DNA from: Nocardiopsis_B mangrovi
GTDB lineage: Bacteria; Actinomycetota; Actinomycetes; Streptosporangiales; Streptosporangiaceae
Length of the DNA: 64,000 nt
Direction: 5' to 3'
Assembly (NCBI RefSeq): GCF_042653925.1
Contig: NZ_JBHSFQ010000017.1
Location: 62,001 to 126,000, forward strand
The translations under genes and the position numbers were made by a program. Of the stretch, positions 19,164 through 27,166 are shown one piece after another. Numbering within the stretch: the stretch's first letter is position 1; each line of letters starts with the position of its first letter. The notes beneath the pieces were generated by a model. The model had not been told where the DNA came from and did no database searches. It saw only the letters and a program-made list of their open reading frames with translations.

Positions 19164-20471
19164 ATGAGCATGGGCCAGGAGGTTCGTTACCGCGTCCGTG
19201 GCGGCCGTCCCCTCAACGGGACGGCGTTCATCCAGGGTGCGAAGAACGCCGTCCTGCCGATGATCGGCGCCGCCCTGCTCGCGGCCAAGGGACGCACGGT
19301 GCTGCGGAACGTCCCGATCATCGAGGACGTCCACCGCGCTCTGGAGCTGGCCGAGCACATCGGCGCGAAGGTCGAGTTCCACGAGACCGAACGCACCGTC
19401 GTGATCGACGCCTCCCAGATCAACGACCCCGCGCGCGCCGTTCTGCCGGCCGACATCGCCGCCCGCTTCCGCGGTTCGGTGCTGTTCGTGCCCGCCCTCA
19501 TGCACCGCATGGGCCAGGCGCGGATCGAGGGTGTCGGCGGCTGCAACCTCGGCAGCCGCAAGCTCGACTTCCACTACCGCGGGTTCGCCCGCCTCGGCGC
19601 CGAGGTGACCGAGGACGAAGAGCGCAACCACATCAGCGTCAAGGCCGGCAACCTCAAGGGCGGCCACCTCTACCTCGACACCCCGTCGCACACCGGCACC
19701 GAGAACCTGATCATGGCCGCGGTGCTGGCCCCGGGCACCACCGTCATCGAGCACGCGGCCCTGGAGCCCGAGGTCCTCGACGTGATCGAGTTCCTCACCC
19801 GCATGGGCGCCAGGATCTCCGGCGGCGGCACGGGCTTCATCACGGTCGAGGGCGTCAAGGAGCTCACGGCGGTCGAGCACACCATCATGAGCGACCGGAT
19901 CGACGCCGGCGTGTTCGCGATGATGGCCGCCGCCACCGGCGGCGAGGTCAGCCTCGTCGGGGCGCACCTGGAGCACCTGGGCGTCGCGCGCTGGAAACTG
20001 GAGCAGATGGGCGTGGAGTTCGCCCAGCAGGGCGCCGTCCTGCACGTACGCCGCGACCCCGACTCCCCGCTGCGCCCGATCAACGCCGTCACCTCGCCCT
20101 ACCCGGGCTTCGCCACCGACCTCCAGTCGCCGCTGATGGCGCTGGCGACCCTGGCCGCGGGTGAGAGCTACCTCCACGAGGCCATCTACGACGGCCGCTT
20201 CGCCCTGGCCGACGAGCTGAACAAGATGGGCGCCAAGATCGAGGTCGACGGCACCCGGGCGATCGTGCACGGCACCGCCGAGACCGCGCTGCGCGGCACC
20301 GACGTGGTGGCGCACGACCTGCGGACCGGCGCCGCGCTGGTGCTCGCGGGCCTGGTGGCCGAAGGCGAGACCATCGTGGCACCGGGCTACCTGGTCGACC
20401 GCGGTCACTCCCAGTTCGCATCGCGTCTGGCGGCTTTGGGCGCCGATGTCCATCGTGAGGTGACCGCTTAA
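19164..20471 (+). CDS. murA: UDP-N-acetylglucosamine 1-carboxyvinyltransferase (MurA), Cys type
   Basis: MurA transfers enolpyruvate from PEP to UDP-GlcNAc, the first committed step of peptidoglycan synthesis. The 435-residue sequence begins with RYRVRGGRPLNGTAFIQGAK, where GAKNA holds the catalytic Lys-Asn pair. The active-site loop is GVGGCNLGSRKLDFHY: the cysteine that fosfomycin attacks is present, whereas mycobacterial MurA has aspartate there. RPINAVTSPYPGFATDLQSP is the second conserved block. The protein is divergent compared with the usual housekeeping actinobacterial MurA and may be a second paralogue. The ATG at 19164 has AAGGAG four bases upstream. A hairpin follows at 20493-20522, and a regulator gene lies downstream. 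Confidence 0.88.
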   Translation: MSMGQEVRYRVRGGRPLNGTAFIQGAKNAVLPMIGAALLAAKGRTVLRNVPIIEDVHRALELAEHIGAKVEFHETERTVVIDASQINDPARAVLPADIAARFRGSVLFVPALMHRMGQARIEGVGGCNLGSRKLDFHYRGFARLGAEVTEDEERNHISVKAGNLKGGHLYLDTPSHTGTENLIMAAVLAPGTTVIEHAALEPEVLDVIEFLTRMGARISGGGTGFITVEGVKELTAVEHTIMSDRIDAGVFAMMAAATGGEVSLVGAHLEHLGVARWKLEQMGVEFAQQGAVLHVRRDPDSPLRPINAVTSPYPGFATDLQSPLMALATLAAGESYLHEAIYDGRFALADELNKMGAKIEVDGTRAIVHGTAETALRGTDVVAHDLRTGAALVLAGLVAEGETIVAPGYLVDRGHSQFASRLAALGADVHREVTA

Positions 20472-20492
20472 CCACCGGTTTCCCGGTCGGGG

Positions 20493-20522
20493 CCGGGGTG
20501 GGAGGGAGACCTCTCACCCGGG
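20493..20522 (+). terminator. Stem-loop after murA
   Basis: CCGGGGTGGGAG and CTCTCACCCGG form an 11-bp stem with one mismatch, 22 bases after the murA stop codon. Confidence 0.55.
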
Positions 20523-20667
20523 CTTTCGGCGTTCTGTGTGAAACGATCTTCATTGGCCCCGCACAATGGGTACGATCTCGGCAATCATGCCGTGACAGAA
20601 AACAGGTTCGGGAACCAGTGGGCGCACATAGTGAAGAGCGTGGAATGGTAGCGGGGAGCAGCCCGAG

Positions 20668-21987
20668 GTGAGTGCGCAGCGTACTGGCGATTTGACTATT
20701 GGTGTCATCGGGCCCCACGAGGTGGTCGAACGGGTCATGCTCATGGGCCCCGGCTCCACAGGGCCGCTCAACGCCAGACTCATCGCCGCCGCTTATCGAG
20801 ACGAGCAAGAGGCGACCGACAAGGTGCTGCGCCTGGGGTCCGCGATCGACGCGTATCTCTTCGCGAGCCCGGTCCCCTACGAGTTCGCGCGTAAGGCCGG
20901 GGTCCTGACGATGCCCGCGACCTACGTCCCGCTCGGCGGGGCCAGCCTGCACGAGGCCCTCCTGCGGGCCACACTCGACGAGAGATTCGACCCCACGCGG
21001 GCCAGTCTCGACGTCCTGAGCAGGACCGACGTCGTCGAGGCATATTCCGAGGTCGACCTTCCCGTCGACGGAATCCATGTGCACGAGGAGCTGACGAGCA
21101 CGGCACAGCTCACCTCGTTCCACGAGGGCCTGTGGCGGCGCAAGGTGACCCGTATGGCCATCACCTGCGTTCGCGGGGTGGCCGAGCGCCTGGAGGCCAT
21201 CGGCGTGCCGGTGATGCGCCTGCGCCCGACCAACGCCGGTGTCCGCAGCGCGCTCCAGACCGCGGGCCTGCTCGGCGCCCACCACCGCCTGGAGGAGGCC
21301 CAGCTCGGGGTGGTGGTGGTCGACGTCCCCACCCTGCGCGACTCCACCCGGCGCTCCACGCCCCGCTACTGGCGCGATGAGCTGCGGCTGGCCCTGCACC
21401 GGCTGCTGCTGCAGGAAGCCCACCGCATCAACGCCACGGCGCACCCGGTCGACGACCACACCTTCATGATCACCGCGACGCGCGGGTCGCTCGTCACGGC
21501 GACCGAGGGGTTCCGCCAGCCGCCGTTCGTCGAGCGGATCAAGGCGGAGCTCGGGATCGCGATCGAGGTGGGGATCGGCATGGGCCGCACCACCCAGGAC
21601 GCCGAGACCCACGCACGCGCCGCCCTGAGCCGCGCCCAGGCCACGCGTCAGAGCTTCGCGGTCGACCGCGAGGGCCGGTCGCTGGTTCCGGCGCAGCGGG
21701 CACCCCAGCGCCAGTCTCCCGAGCCGCTGCGCACCAAGGGCCGCGAGACCCTGATGCGGCTGTCGGAGAAGATCGCCGAGGAGGACGGGCCGCTGGTGGT
21801 CGACGCGGAGAACGCCGGGCGCATGCTCGGGGTGACCCCGCGTACGGCGCGCCGGCTGCTGCGCACCCTCGTCGAAGAGGGGCTGGCCTGGCCGCTGCCG
21901 CCCAACCGCACGCTCCAGCCGGGGCGCCCCCGGCAGCTCTACCGGCTGATCATCGAGAAGCTCGACAAGGACAAGGCCGGAAAGTAG
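20668..21987 (+). CDS. Transcriptional regulator with cyclase-like domain and C-terminal winged helix
   Basis: The 439-residue protein has three parts. Residues 1-150 form an alpha/beta sensor-like domain (LTIGVIGPHEVVERVMLMG, LRLGSAIDAYLFASPVPYEF). Residues about 200-330 end in the pattern IAIEVGIGMGRTTQDAETHA, typical of the GGDEF/GTP-cyclohydrolase-III-like fold used as a ligand or dimerisation domain in some regulators. The last 90 residues hold a DNA-binding winged helix (NAGRMLGVTPRTARRLLRTLVEEGLA). The GTG at 20668 is preceded by CCCGAGG. The effector is unknown. Because the gene follows murA, control of murA or of amino-acid genes is possible, but nothing in the sequence shows the target. 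Confidence 0.7.
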   Translation: MSAQRTGDLTIGVIGPHEVVERVMLMGPGSTGPLNARLIAAAYRDEQEATDKVLRLGSAIDAYLFASPVPYEFARKAGVLTMPATYVPLGGASLHEALLRATLDERFDPTRASLDVLSRTDVVEAYSEVDLPVDGIHVHEELTSTAQLTSFHEGLWRRKVTRMAITCVRGVAERLEAIGVPVMRLRPTNAGVRSALQTAGLLGAHHRLEEAQLGVVVVDVPTLRDSTRRSTPRYWRDELRLALHRLLLQEAHRINATAHPVDDHTFMITATRGSLVTATEGFRQPPFVERIKAELGIAIEVGIGMGRTTQDAETHARAALSRAQATRQSFAVDREGRSLVPAQRAPQRQSPEPLRTKGRETLMRLSEKIAEEDGPLVVDAENAGRMLGVTPRTARRLLRTLVEEGLAWPLPPNRTLQPGRPRQLYRLIIEKLDKDKAGK

Positions 21988-22101
21988 CCGCCCGGCGACG
22001 AGGGAAGCCATCGGCGTGAAGGCGACCCGCGAGTCGGGCGGAACCCCCGTCGAGCGTGCCCGCAGGGGCGCCGCGACGAGGGCGGCAGGTACCTTCCAGC
22101 G

Positions 22102-22133
22102 CCCCGCCGGCCGCGCGCGGACCACCGGCGGGG
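22102..22133. terminator. Bidirectional hairpin between convergent genes
   Basis: Arms CCCCGCCGG (22102-22110) and CCGGCGGGG (22125-22133) lie midway between the regulator and the leftward aminotransferase gene and could end both transcripts. Confidence 0.6.
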
Positions 22134-22176
22134 AGGAGCGGTGCCCTCTCCCCGCCTCCGGCGTTCCGGGGCGGCG

Positions 22177-23265
22177 TCAGCCGCCGTTGCGCTCCGGGTA
22201 GGCGCGGGCGACGGCCAGGAAGGCGTCGTTGTCCTCAGGGGTGCCGATGCTCACGCGCAGCCCCTCGCCCGCGAACGGGCGCACGGCCACCCCGGCGGCC
22301 TCGCAGGAGCCGGCGAAGTCGAGGGTGTCGGGGCCCAGCCGCAGCCAGACGAAGTTCGCCTCGGTGGGCGGCACGGTCCAGCCGTCGGCCAGCAGGGCGT
22401 CGCGGACCCGGTCGCGCTCCGCGACCGTGGCTGCCACGCGCTCCAGCAGCTCGGCCTCGGCGTCCAGCGACGCCAGGGCGGCCGCCTGGGCGACGTGGTT
22501 GACCGCGAAAGGGACCATGGTCTTGCGCACCGCGGTGGCCACGTGCGGGTGGCCGATGAGGAACCCGACCCGCAGGGCGGCCAGCCCGTATGCCTTGGAG
22601 AACGTCCGCAGCACGGCGACGTTGGGGCGGTCGCGGTAGAGGTCGACGCCATCGGGCACGGCGGGGTCGCGGACGTATTCGCGGTACGCCTCGTCGAGGA
22701 CCACCAGGACGTGATCGGGCACCCGGTCCAGGAACGCGGTCAGCTCCGCCTCGTGGACGACCGTGCCGGTGGGGTTGTTGGGATTGCACACGAAGACCAG
22801 GCGCGTGCGGTCGGTGATGGCGGCGGCGAGCGCGTCGAGGTCGTGGGTCTCATCGGCGAGCGGCGCCGTGACCGACGTGGCCCCGGAGAGCTCCGCGAGC
22901 AGCGGGTAGGCCTCGAAGGAGCGCCAGGCGTAGGCCACCTCGGCGCCGGGCTCGGCGGTGGCCTCCAGGAGCTGCTGGAGGATGCCCACGGACCCCGCGC
23001 CGACCGCGACGTGGTCGGCGGGGACGCGGAAGCGGTCGGCGAGCGCGGCGGTCAGCTCGGCAGCGCCTGAGTCGGGGTACCGGTTGAGCTCGGTGGCCGC
23101 CGCCGCGACCGCGTCGAGCACCGAGGGCAGCGGGCCGTAGGGGCTCTCGTTGGACGAGAGCTTGACGGACCGCCCGCCGGGCCCGGCGACGCTGCGCCCC
23201 GGCTTGTAGGGCGGGATGGAACCGAGCACCGCCCGGAGATACGCCGAATTCCGCTCCGACACCAT
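22177..23265 (-). CDS. pat: PLP-dependent aminotransferase, histidinol-phosphate/aromatic type
   Basis: The 362-residue enzyme is a fold-type I aminotransferase. VKLSSNESPYGPLPSV at the start, VFVCNPNNPTGTVV, LVVLDEAYREYV and RTFSKAYGLAALRVGFL, which contains the PLP lysine, are the HisC/Pat signatures. In actinobacteria this subgroup is usually the aromatic aminotransferase Pat, acting on phenylpyruvate or imidazole-acetol phosphate; sequence alone cannot settle which. The ATG at 23265 follows GAGGAAGGAC at ideal spacing. The gene stands alone, convergent with the regulator and divergent from a lipoprotein gene. No other his or aro gene is near, which slightly favours Pat. Confidence 0.85.
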   Translation of the reverse strand: MVSERNSAYLRAVLGSIPPYKPGRSVAGPGGRSVKLSSNESPYGPLPSVLDAVAAAATELNRYPDSGAAELTAALADRFRVPADHVAVGAGSVGILQQLLEATAEPGAEVAYAWRSFEAYPLLAELSGATSVTAPLADETHDLDALAAAITDRTRLVFVCNPNNPTGTVVHEAELTAFLDRVPDHVLVVLDEAYREYVRDPAVPDGVDLYRDRPNVAVLRTFSKAYGLAALRVGFLIGHPHVATAVRKTMVPFAVNHVAQAAALASLDAEAELLERVAATVAERDRVRDALLADGWTVPPTEANFVWLRLGPDTLDFAGSCEAAGVAVRPFAGEGLRVSIGTPEDNDAFLAVARAYPERNGG

Positions 23266-23374
23266 TGTCCTTCCTCGATACTCTGTGCAAACCCAAGGCT
23301 ACGTTCGGCGACGAGGTTTCGGAAACGTGCCTGTCACCTCAGCGGCAATATCGCACAGAACAGGAAATACCACC

Positions 23375-24103
23375 ATGGAGCATCCCCTGCGACCGCGCCC
23401 GGCCGCGGCATCGGCACTCGCCTGCGCCTGGCTGCTCGCCGCCGCCACCGCCTGCGGCACCGCGGGCGGGGGCGGGGACACCGCCGATCAGGAGTCCGGT
23501 TCCGGCGCCGACGCGGCCTCCGCTCTGTCCACCGCCCAGCTCGTCCAGTTCGGCGAGGCGAAGGTGGTCCCCGAGCGCAGCGAGCAGGGCGTCTACGGCG
23601 AGCTGGCGACCGTGCGCCAGACCGACAAGCTGCGCGAGGTCACCGAGCTGGACAAGCCCGGCTGCCTCGACTCCATCAACCAGTGGGGGCGGCTGCCCGA
23701 GGTGCGCGAGGCGGCGGCGTCGCTGGCCACCTTCGCCCGCGGCGGCGACACCATCTCGCACCTGCTGATCGACGCGCCCGCCGGGACCGCCCAGGAGGCC
23801 GTCGACACCGCACCGCCGGCCGAGTGCGACTCCTACACCGCCACGATGCAGGACGGGACGACCTCGTCGTACCGGGTGACCGGCATCGACCTGGAGCAGG
23901 TCGGCGACGCCTCGCGCGCCTTCGTCGTGGACACCGAGGTGGGCGGCGACTCGATCTCGCTCTACACCCTGGTCTACCGCAACGGCGACGTCCTGGGCAC
24001 GACGTCCGTACTCGGCGCGAGCGGGGACAACGACTTCGAGACCCTGCTCACCGACTTCACCAACGCCGCCCTGGAGCGGGAACGGGAGATCCTCGACCGC
24101 TGA
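23375..24103 (+). CDS. Putative lipoprotein
   Basis: The 242-residue product begins with a short basic region, a hydrophobic stretch and the lipobox LLAAATAC, so Cys27 should be lipid-modified and the rest exposed on the outside. A Gly/Asp/Ser-rich linker follows. The exported domain has two cysteines (KPGCLDSINQWG and PAECDSYTA) that may pair, and a beta-rich C-terminus (SISLYTLVYRNGDVLGTTSV). The arrangement resembles PknH-like sensor domains of mycobacterial lipoproteins, but this is weak. The ATG at 23375 has AGGAAA upstream; a longer open frame upstream has no ribosome site. The gene is divergent from the aminotransferase. Confidence 0.7.
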   Translation: MEHPLRPRPAAASALACAWLLAAATACGTAGGGGDTADQESGSGADAASALSTAQLVQFGEAKVVPERSEQGVYGELATVRQTDKLREVTELDKPGCLDSINQWGRLPEVREAAASLATFARGGDTISHLLIDAPAGTAQEAVDTAPPAECDSYTATMQDGTTSSYRVTGIDLEQVGDASRAFVVDTEVGGDSISLYTLVYRNGDVLGTTSVLGASGDNDFETLLTDFTNAALEREREILDR

Positions 24104-24549
24104 GCCGCGCCCGCGGGACACGGGCGCGGCGGCGGGGACCGCACCGTGCCCTCCCCGCGCGCTCCCCGCGCGCGGCACCCCTGCCGGGGCGAAGGGGCGG
24201 CGTCCGGCCGCCGCACGGGACCGCGGGGCGACCGCGCCGACGCGGCCTGCGCGGCGGCCGGCGCCCGGGGACCGGGGCCGCGGAGGACCGCGCTCCCGGA
24301 GGCCGCCGGCCGGCCGGTCCCCCGCCCGGGACGCCGAGAGGCCGCCTCCGCGCCCTTTGCGCTCCGCGACGGCGTCCCACGGAACGCGTACGGCGGGGGC
24401 GGACCCTCGCGCCTGAGTGGCGGACGCCGCCGCCACCTGCGCCGGCCGGCGTCCACGGCGGGTACCCGCGGGCCGGCGACCGCACCGGCGCCGCATGTCG
24501 GGGAGCGGCCGGGTGGCGCCGGATCGGGGGATCCACTAAAATCTTCATA
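24104..24549. other. GC-rich intergenic region
   Basis: About 450 very GC-rich bases lie between the lipoprotein gene and the SOS box of the ATPase gene. Open frames run through from neighbouring genes but show no ribosome site and are strongly Arg/Pro-biased. I see several GCCGGCC-type short palindromes and no gene. Confidence 0.5.
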
Positions 24550-24565
24550 TCGAACATGCGTTCGA
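24550..24565 (+). promoter_or_regulatory. LexA-binding SOS box
   Basis: TCGAACATGCGTTCGA matches the Gram-positive LexA operator core CGAAC-N4-GTTCG exactly, with the preferred purine and pyrimidine in the spacer (CGAACRNRYGTTCG), and its symmetry extends outward to ATCGAAC/GTTCGAT. It ends 20 bases before the ATG of the AAA ATPase gene, an ideal place for repression. The match in the half-sites is perfect, and I found no second site in the window. Confidence 0.8.
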
Positions 24566-24585
24566 TGATGAAGGGGGTGGGGGGC

Positions 24586-25965
24586 ATGACCACGGCAGCG
24601 CACGTCCCTGGTCGGACGGCGACCCGGCCCGGCGGGGCCGGGCGCGCCCCCCACTCCTCCTCCGACGACCGCCACGCCCTGCGGCGCGTCGACTGGGCCG
24701 CACCGACCACGGCCGCGTTCTACCGCTCCCTCGAAGCCGCGCTGGAGCCCGTCGGCGAACCCGCGGGCCTCGACCCCGTACGCAACCCCTTCGCCCCGGG
24801 GGCGGGACAGCGCCCGCCCGAACTCGCCGGGCGCGAACGCGAGCTCCAGCGGTTCGGGGTGGTACTCGAACGCGTGGCGCGCGGACGCCCCGAACGCGGC
24901 GTGGTCCTCACGGGCATGCGCGGCGTGGGCAAGACCGCGCTGCTCAGCGCCTTCCGGACCATGGCCGCCCGGCGCCGGTGGGGCACCGGCAAGGTCGAGG
25001 CCCGGCCCGGCCGGCCCATCCGCCCGCAGCTCGCGGCCGCCTTGGGCGGCGCCCTGCGCGACCTCGCCCAGCGCCACCGGGCGCCGGAACGCGTCGACCG
25101 CGCCATGAGCGCGCTCGCGGCGTTCGCGGGCGCCCCCGCAGACCGCCCCGGCACGGATGACCGGGGCCGACCGACCGGAGCCGGCCCGGAGCCCCCCGCC
25201 CCCGTCCGCGGCCGGGCCGGCTCCGTCGGCCCCGGGAGCGACCTCACGGATCTGTTCGCCGAGTCCGCCGCCATCGCCGCCGACCTCGGCACGGGCATCG
25301 CGCTGTTCATCGACGAGATGCACGACCTCTCCGCCGACGACCTCGCGGCGCTGTGCACCGCGTGCCACGAACTCGCGCAGACCGGCGGGCCGCTGATCGT
25401 CGTGGGCGCCGGGCTGCCGCACCTGCCCGCGCTGCTCGCCGACTCCCGGAGCTACGCCGAGCGGCTGTTCCGCTATGCGCGCGTCGGCCCGCTGGGCCGG
25501 GCGGCCGCCATCGACGCCCTGGTCGTCCCGGCGCGGCTCGAAGGCGTCGCCTTCGAGCCCGGCGCGCTCGACTCGCTCTACGAGGTCTCCGGCGGGTACC
25601 CGTTCTTCGTCCAGACCTACGCCAGGGCCACCTGGGACGTCGCGCTGCGCAGCCCCATCTCGGCCGGTGACGTCGCGGCGGCGGTGCCCGACGCCGACGA
25701 CGAGCTGGCGGCGGGCTTCTTCGGCGGCCGCTATGAGCGCGCCACCCCGGCCGAGCGCTCCTACATGCGGGCCATGGCGGCCATGGGCGACCGCCCGGTG
25801 CGCGCCGCCGAGGTCGCCACCGCGCTGGGCCGACCGCTCGCGGCCCCCTGCCCCGCTCTCGACTCCCTGATCCGCAAGGGGCTCGTGCACAGCGCGACAC
25901 GCGACACCATCGCGTTCACCGTCCCCCACTTCGGCCGCTACCTGCGCCTGAGGCGCCACTCGTAG
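24586..25965 (+). CDS. AAA-type ATPase under a LexA box
   Basis: The 459-residue protein is an Orc/Cdc6-like AAA ATPase. GVVLTGMRGVGKTALLSAF is the P-loop (Lys116), ALFIDEMHDLS the Walker B (Asp243-Glu244), and ELAQTGGPLIVVGAGLPHLP the sensor strand. The C-terminal part reads EVSGGYPFFVQTYARATWDV and ends in a winged-helix-like domain (TALGRPLAAPCPALDSLIRK). A low-complexity insert of about 40 Pro/Gly residues lies between helices near residue 185-220. The ATG at 24586 follows AAGGGGGTGGGGGGC; an ATG ten codons upstream would lie inside the operator and is less likely. The SOS box implies induction by DNA damage. No partner gene is adjacent, so its job in repair or in defence is open. Confidence 0.8.
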   Translation: MTTAAHVPGRTATRPGGAGRAPHSSSDDRHALRRVDWAAPTTAAFYRSLEAALEPVGEPAGLDPVRNPFAPGAGQRPPELAGRERELQRFGVVLERVARGRPERGVVLTGMRGVGKTALLSAFRTMAARRRWGTGKVEARPGRPIRPQLAAALGGALRDLAQRHRAPERVDRAMSALAAFAGAPADRPGTDDRGRPTGAGPEPPAPVRGRAGSVGPGSDLTDLFAESAAIAADLGTGIALFIDEMHDLSADDLAALCTACHELAQTGGPLIVVGAGLPHLPALLADSRSYAERLFRYARVGPLGRAAAIDALVVPARLEGVAFEPGALDSLYEVSGGYPFFVQTYARATWDVALRSPISAGDVAAAVPDADDELAAGFFGGRYERATPAERSYMRAMAAMGDRPVRAAEVATALGRPLAAPCPALDSLIRKGLVHSATRDTIAFTVPHFGRYLRLRRHS

Positions 25966-26137
25966 GCGATCCCCCACGGGAGACGCGCCAAGGCCACCGT
26001 CCTCGATCCCGGACCACGGCATTCGGCGGTCCACTGACGGCCCGCGCGACCGACCGGGCTCGGCGCACCCGTTTCCGGCCGGCCCGGCCGGCGCCTCTGT
26101 GCGCGGACCGGCCCGGTCCCCCGGAACATCATCCCTG

Positions 26138-27163
26138 TCAGCCCTGGACGCTCTCCTCCTCGGGGAGTTGCACCCGCTCCTGCTGCGGGACGTCGATCCG
26201 GACGGGCTCCCCGACCGACTCCCCGACCGGCTCTTCGACGGGTTCCGGCTCGGGCGCCGGCGCCGGACCCGACGGCCCCGCGGCGGGGACCACCGGGATG
26301 ACCGTGCGGGTCGGGCGCGGCGGCACCGGGTCACGGGACGACGGAAGGGCCGGCCCCCCGGCGACCTCGCCCAGGACCGCCAGCGTGGACCCCGTGACGG
26401 CGTCGCTTATCACCGCGCGGATCGCCGGCCTGCGCCCCTGGACGGGCACCCCGAACACCATGTCCACCGGGCGCCCGTCGCGGCGCCCGGTGAACCGGAG
26501 CATCCGCCAGCACCCCTGCCGCCACGCGTCGTCGGGCTCATTGGAGCCGAGCATCCACGCGTTGGCCTGCCACACGTCGCTCGCCCGCAGCCGGGAGAGC
26601 GAGCGGGCGAGCGGGACCTCGCGCAGCTCGCACGGCCGCCCGCGCACCGCCCCCCACGCCGGGCCGGTCAGCTCCGGCGACAGCAGCGCGAAGGCCAGCA
26701 CCTCGGCGGCCAGCAGCCCGCCGTGCGCCGGGGTGAACGCGGCCAGCACGTCGATGCCCGAGACCCCGAGCCCCAGAGTGACCGCCGCGGCGGCACCGAA
26801 CAACACGGTCCGGGTGATGGTGCGCCACCCCACGGGCGTCGTGCTCAACCCGCCGAAGCAGCCGCAGCCCAGCTCCGGGTGGCGCCGGGCGGCGGCCACG
26901 ACGACCACCAGGCCGACCGCGAACAGCGCGGCGGCGGCCGCGCGGGCGATGTCGCCCAGCGGCCCGGCGACCACCAGCAGCGCCACCCCCAGCAGCACCT
27001 CCAGCACACCATTGGCGGCGGTGACGGGGCGGCGCAGGCCGAGGGGGAGCAGAGACGCCGGTCCCTGGCCGCGGGACGATCGGTCCGCGAGCTTGGCGAC
27101 CGCCCCCAGCAGGAGCGCCGCCACAAGGACGGGCAGTTGGATCTCTCGGAGCAGGTCGGTCAC
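26138..27163 (-). CDS. MauE/DoxX-like redox membrane protein
   Basis: The 341-residue protein has four to five membrane helices in its first 170 residues (VLVAALLLGAVAKLADR, GVLEVLLGVALLVVAGPLG). Its motif ELGCGCFGG is the paired-cysteine signature of MauE-type quinone-linked thiol oxidoreductases. In methylotrophs MauE helps form disulfides in the light chain of methylamine dehydrogenase. The second half is soluble, with a Trp-rich stretch (VWQANAWMLGSNEPDDAWRQ) and an acidic/proline tail. The GTG at 27163 lies three bases after the stop of the preceding gene and in the same frame, so the two are tightly coupled. The partner encodes a Cys-rich domain, so disulfide formation in that partner is a reasonable inference. 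Confidence 0.75.
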   Translation of the reverse strand: MTDLLREIQLPVLVAALLLGAVAKLADRSSRGQGPASLLPLGLRRPVTAANGVLEVLLGVALLVVAGPLGDIARAAAAALFAVGLVVVVAAARRHPELGCGCFGGLSTTPVGWRTITRTVLFGAAAAVTLGLGVSGIDVLAAFTPAHGGLLAAEVLAFALLSPELTGPAWGAVRGRPCELREVPLARSLSRLRASDVWQANAWMLGSNEPDDAWRQGCWRMLRFTGRRDGRPVDMVFGVPVQGRRPAIRAVISDAVTGSTLAVLGEVAGGPALPSSRDPVPPRPTRTVIPVVPAAGPSGPAPAPEPEPVEEPVGESVGEPVRIDVPQQERVQLPEEESVQG

Positions 27164-27166
27164 CGG

